A stretch of 10,031 nucleotides of DNA from Treponema sp. UBA4319 (GTDB lineage Bacteria; Spirochaetota; Spirochaetia; Treponematales; Treponemataceae). Positions 7,829 through 10,031 of this stretch are shown one piece after another. The stretch is taken from contig DGUD01000107.1 of assembly GCA_002393865.1 (NCBI GenBank), positions 1 to 10,031 on the forward strand, in the 5' to 3' direction. Within the stretch, counting starts at the first letter, position 1; the number at the start of each line of letters is the position of its first letter. Position numbers and translations under genes: made by a program. The notes below the pieces were generated by a model. It was not told the origin of the DNA, ran no database searches, and worked only from the letters and a program-made list of their open reading frames with translations.

Positions 7829-7872
7829 AAAAAAGCATATCCGGAAAATTCCCTGCAGGTATTTTCCGGATA
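7829..7872 (-). terminator. glyA: Intrinsic terminator of glyA
   Basis: A perfect 12-bp inverted repeat, 7838-7849 with 7861-7872 (core ATCCGGAAAAT / ATTTTCCGGAT), closes an 11-nt loop. On the minus strand it is followed after three bases by six T (complement of A 7829-7834). It lies about 80 nt past the glyA stop. The sequence between (7873-7950) holds no gene, only a possible long-loop pairing of GCCGCG with CGCGGC. Confidence 0.85.
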
Positions 7873-7950
7873 CGCCGCGAGCTCTCAGACCGCACTGCTG
7901 GCGCGGCAGAGAACATCGCAGTTTCAATGTGGGCTCTAAGATTATGAGCG

Positions 7951-9450
7951 TTATTTTACGAATTCCTTTTTGAGGAAGGCGAGGTCAAGCTCCGGGTACA
8001 GCACATGCGCGCCGAGCAGCTTGTTTACGCGCGCCCGCGCTGCTGCGACCGCATCGTCGGAAATCTCAATCTTTCCCTTTGCGGGTTTTCCTTCCTTTGT
8101 GACTCCGGGCTTTGTGTTCTTGAGCACGTAGTCGATGATGGCGGCGACTTCCTTCATGTCGCTCTCGTTCATGCCGAGCGTGGTGAGCCCCGGCGTGCCG
8201 ATGCGGATGCCGCTCGTCCACCATGCGCCGTTCTTGTCATAGGGCAGGGCATTTGCGTTTGCGGTGACGCCGCACTTGAACAGCGCCGCCTCCGCCTGCT
8301 TGCCGGTCAGGCCGTAGCCGGTTACATCCACCAGCATGAGGTGGTTGTCGGTGCCGCCGGTCTGGAGCGGCATGCCGAAGCTCTTGCAGCCTTCTGCCAG
8401 CGCCTGCGCGTTCTTTACGACCTGATGCGCCCACGCCTGGTATTCCGGCGTGCGGGCTTCCTTGAAGGCGATTGCCTTTGCCGCCATGATGTGGCCGAGC
8501 GGTCCGCCCAGAACCATGGGGCAGCCCTTGTTCACGTAGTCGGCGAATTCCTTTTTGCAGAGAATCATGGCGCCGCGGGGGCCGCGCAGCGTCTTGTGCG
8601 TTGTGGTCGTTACGATGTCCGCCCATTTTACCGGATCGAAGTCTCCCTCAAAGACTTTTCCTGCGACAAGACCCGCAAAGTGTGCCATGTCCACCATCAG
8701 CACGGCTCCGCACTTGTCCGCAATCTCGCGGAAGCGCCTGAAGTTTATCTTGCGGGGATATGCGGAGAAGCCCGTCAGCAGGATGAGCGGCTTTACCTCC
8801 ATCGCCTGCTTCTCTATAGCGTCGTAGTCAAGCAGTCCGGTCTCGCGGTCAACGCCATAGGGGTGGCTCTCGAACATGCGCGCGGAGACATTCATCCTGT
8901 AGCCGTGGGTAAGGTGGCCGCCGCAGCTGTAGTCCAGCCCCATGAGCCGCTGGTTCCCGAATTTCTTGCGGAGCATATCGAACTGTTCGTCCGTAAGCTC
9001 GTTCAGCGATTTTACGCCGAGCTCCTGCAGCGTGGGCGTCTCTACTTTTGCGGAAAGAATCGCCCAGTATGCGACGAGGTTCGTGTCGGCGCCGGAATGC
9101 GGCTGGACATAGGCGTAGTCTGCGCCGAACAGGGCCTCTGCCTCGCGGGCAGCAGTATTCTCCACCGCATCGATGTTCACGCAGCCGCCGTAATAGCGGT
9201 GCTCCGGATAGCCTTCGGCATACTTGTCGGTGAGCAGGTTCCCCATCGCCGCCTGTACATTGAGCGAGCAGTAGTTCTCGCTTGCGACAAGCTTAAGATG
9301 GCTGCGCTGGTTCTCCAGCTCGTTCACGATGCTCGCGGCGATATCGGGGCCAACCGCAGCGACCTGCTGAAGGTTGGCAACATAGGCGCACATAGCGGCA
9401 TTCGGTTTGCCATTAGTGGCGGCAAGATAATTCTCCAAAGGTGTCGGCAT
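7951..9450 (-). CDS. glyA: Serine hydroxymethyltransferase, long form
   Basis: This PLP enzyme converts serine plus tetrahydrofolate to glycine plus 5,10-methylene-tetrahydrofolate, supplying one-carbon units in the cytosol. The 499 residues include LVASENY (about 54-60), YAEGYPEHRYYGG (about 77-89), VDMAHFAGLVAG (about 253-264) and the PLP-lysine motif TTTTHKTLRGPRG with Lys286. GGTDNHLMLVD and the substrate-carboxylate region WWTSGIRIGTPGLTT also fit. It is about 80 residues longer than the E. coli enzyme (417 aa). About 35-40 extra residues lie near 133-169, before the GGHLTHG motif, and a Lys/Gly-rich insertion (KPGVTKEGKPAKG) lies near the C-terminus. Long forms of this kind are known in Treponema and Chlamydia. 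The start has SD GAGGAG (9465 to 9460) 9 nt upstream. All active-site motifs are intact. Confidence 0.97.
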   Translation of the reverse strand: MPTPLENYLAATNGKPNAAMCAYVANLQQVAAVGPDIAASIVNELENQRSHLKLVASENYCSLNVQAAMGNLLTDKYAEGYPEHRYYGGCVNIDAVENTAAREAEALFGADYAYVQPHSGADTNLVAYWAILSAKVETPTLQELGVKSLNELTDEQFDMLRKKFGNQRLMGLDYSCGGHLTHGYRMNVSARMFESHPYGVDRETGLLDYDAIEKQAMEVKPLILLTGFSAYPRKINFRRFREIADKCGAVLMVDMAHFAGLVAGKVFEGDFDPVKWADIVTTTTHKTLRGPRGAMILCKKEFADYVNKGCPMVLGGPLGHIMAAKAIAFKEARTPEYQAWAHQVVKNAQALAEGCKSFGMPLQTGGTDNHLMLVDVTGYGLTGKQAEAALFKCGVTANANALPYDKNGAWWTSGIRIGTPGLTTLGMNESDMKEVAAIIDYVLKNTKPGVTKEGKPAKGKIEISDDAVAAARARVNKLLGAHVLYPELDLAFLKKEFVK

Positions 9451-9459
9451 GACTTTATT

Positions 9460-9465
9460 CTCCTC
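9460..9465 (-). promoter_or_regulatory. glyA: Ribosome binding site of glyA
   Basis: GAGGAG on the minus strand lies 9 nt upstream of the ATG at 9450. It is a strong SD and supports the MPTPLENYLA start. Confidence 0.8.
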
Positions 9466-9574
9466 GTGTTAGGGTGCGCTGGCTATCCCGCTGCCGGGGT
9501 GCCCAGCCTAAGCTTTGGTTCCGTGTGATTGTGAGGCCGTGCTTTGTGCAGCGCTGCTTCCGGAACCAGCCCTG
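9466..9574 (-). promoter_or_regulatory. Foldable 5' leader of glyA
   Basis: The stretch between the predicted transcription start and the glyA SD contains two hairpins. The first is an 8-bp perfect repeat (plus strand TGGTTCCG 9516-9523 with CGGAACCA 9561-9568), whose interior holds the 10-bp palindrome GCAGCGCTGC (9548-9557). The second pairs GGCT 9481-9484 with AGCC 9505-9508, enclosing CCCG 9487-9490 and CGGG 9495-9498, and can be extended by TTAGG 9469-9473 with CCTAA 9507-9511 as an alternative. It does not look like the glycine, THF or SAM riboswitch consensus as I know them. Confidence 0.3.
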
Positions 9575-9580
9575 CCTGCC

Positions 9581-9609
9581 ATTCTAGCGGAATTCAATGA
9601 TATTGTGAA
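9581..9609 (-). promoter_or_regulatory. Sigma70-type promoter of glyA
   Basis: On the minus strand TTCACA (9609 to 9604, one mismatch to TTGACA), exactly 17 bp, and TAGAAT (9586 to 9581, one mismatch to TATAAT). Predicted start is near 9574, giving a leader of about 124 nt. The promoter ends only about 80 bp from the transposase start, so the insertion, if recent, left it intact. Confidence 0.7.
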
Positions 9610-9681
9610 TAGGTACACGGCTGCGGCCACGGAAATCAGTTTTTAAGAAAGCAGTGTTTAAAATTAAAAAAATATGCTAGA

Positions 9682-9840
9682 ATTCATGCATGGGTTGGGA
9701 AGAATTAACAGAGGCTCTTGATGAACTGGAAACAGAAGTTGAATATGACGGATATTTTTGCAGCGTAAGAGACGCCGTGATAATAGTGACGCTGGGAAGC
9801 CTGTGCGAGCTGAGAAGCGTAATGCGGATTCATGCATGGG
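9682..9840 (+). repeat. 13-bp direct repeat ATTCATGCATGGG (9682-9694 and 9828-9840)
   Basis: The 13 bases spanning the transposase start codon recur exactly 146 bp downstream inside the same gene, in a different reading frame. Both copies include the palindrome CATGCATG. It may be chance, or a binding site near the element's end. Confidence 0.6.
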
Positions 9841-10031
9841 CAAGGACGGAACCGGTGACGAAGTTCCTGAAAGAAGAATTCGGCATCACCCATATTCCCT
9901 GTTACGGCTGGCTGCTGGAACTGCTCGCACTTATAAAGCCGAATTCCCTGAACAACTGCATGCTGCACTTCGTTCGGACTGTCTGCCCGTCTCTCATCGC
10001 GGAGATGGAAAAAGAAGTTGAGAAACAGAAA
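9690..10031 (+). CDS. ISAs1-family transposase, N-terminal part (runs off the window)
   Basis: The frame is open from ATG 9690 to the last base (114 codons, no stop), so the 3' part lies outside. Residues about 21-100 fit the DDE_Tnp_1-associated domain that starts ISAs1 / H-repeat transposases: SVRDAVIIVTLGSLCELRSV, then FLKEEFGITHIPCYGWLLEL, then LIKPNSLNNCMLHFVRTVCP. The catalytic DDE part is not visible, so activity cannot be judged. Codon use differs from the neighbours: GAA dominates GAG, with TTA, ATA and AAA frequent, and the upstream 9641-9680 is very AT-rich, both consistent with acquired DNA. No SD is present before the ATG, and a stop at 9678-9680 excludes an earlier start. The left end should lie between 9610 and 9690, but I cannot fix the terminal repeat without the other end. 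Confidence 0.75.
   Translation, partial: MGWEELTEALDELETEVEYDGYFCSVRDAVIIVTLGSLCELRSVMRIHAWARTEPVTKFLKEEFGITHIPCYGWLLELLALIKPNSLNNCMLHFVRTVCPSLIAEMEKEVEKQK

Noticed and set aside
7873..7950. GCCGCG/CGCGGC long-loop pairing downstream of glyA
   Set aside because: Six-base pairing across a 20-plus nt loop is expected by chance in GC-rich DNA; the real terminator follows it.
8005..9528. 507-codon plus-strand open frame opposite glyA
   Set aside because: Antisense to an intact, well-conserved glyA and without any family resemblance.

Overview
The window looks like chromosomal DNA from a GC-rich spirochaete, most likely a Treponema. This is inferred from the enolase tail ([17 protein letters not shown]), from the long serine hydroxymethyltransferase form known from treponemes and chlamydiae, and from large 7TM hybrid histidine kinases. 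No rRNA or other decisive marker is present, so the genus is a judgement.

Layout, left to right. (1) 1-414 (+): the 3' end of enolase. (2) 415-628: a GC-rich spacer that can form four successive hairpins and then a textbook intrinsic terminator, so it is either a structured eno 3' UTR or an undescribed small RNA. (3) 750-3620 and 3804-6698 (+): two paralogous hybrid sensor kinases in tandem, 956 and 964 aa. Each has a 7TM sensor, a PAS-like segment, HisKA, HATPase_c, a receiver and an HPt domain, with all phosphotransfer residues present. Each has its own recognisable promoter and SD, and the spacer before the second is rich in inverted repeats. No separate response regulator is in the window. 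(4) 6726-7757 (-): a Gfo/Idh/MocA-family NAD(P)-dependent oxidoreductase, convergent with the second kinase. (5) 7758-7950: two hairpins with interchangeable arms, one of which is the glyA terminator. (6) 7951-9450 (-): glyA, with a good sigma70-type promoter at 9581-9609 and a foldable leader of about 124 nt. (7) 9690 to the end (+): the N-terminal part of an ISAs1-family transposase with different codon use, so a mobile element begins just upstream of the glyA promoter.

How the genes relate. Enolase (glycolysis) and GlyA (serine/glycine and one-carbon metabolism) are housekeeping genes. The tandem kinases are the most distinctive content. Each carries a complete internal His-Asp-His relay but no output domain, so each must pass phosphate to a partner encoded elsewhere. 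Their strong nucleotide identity in the catalytic and receiver parts, against divergent sensor parts, suggests duplication followed by sensor specialisation or gene conversion. I see no CRISPR array, tRNA, rRNA or prophage. The less explained material is in the non-coding spacers: the post-eno hairpin chain, the leaders of the second kinase and of glyA, and the paired hairpins downstream of glyA.
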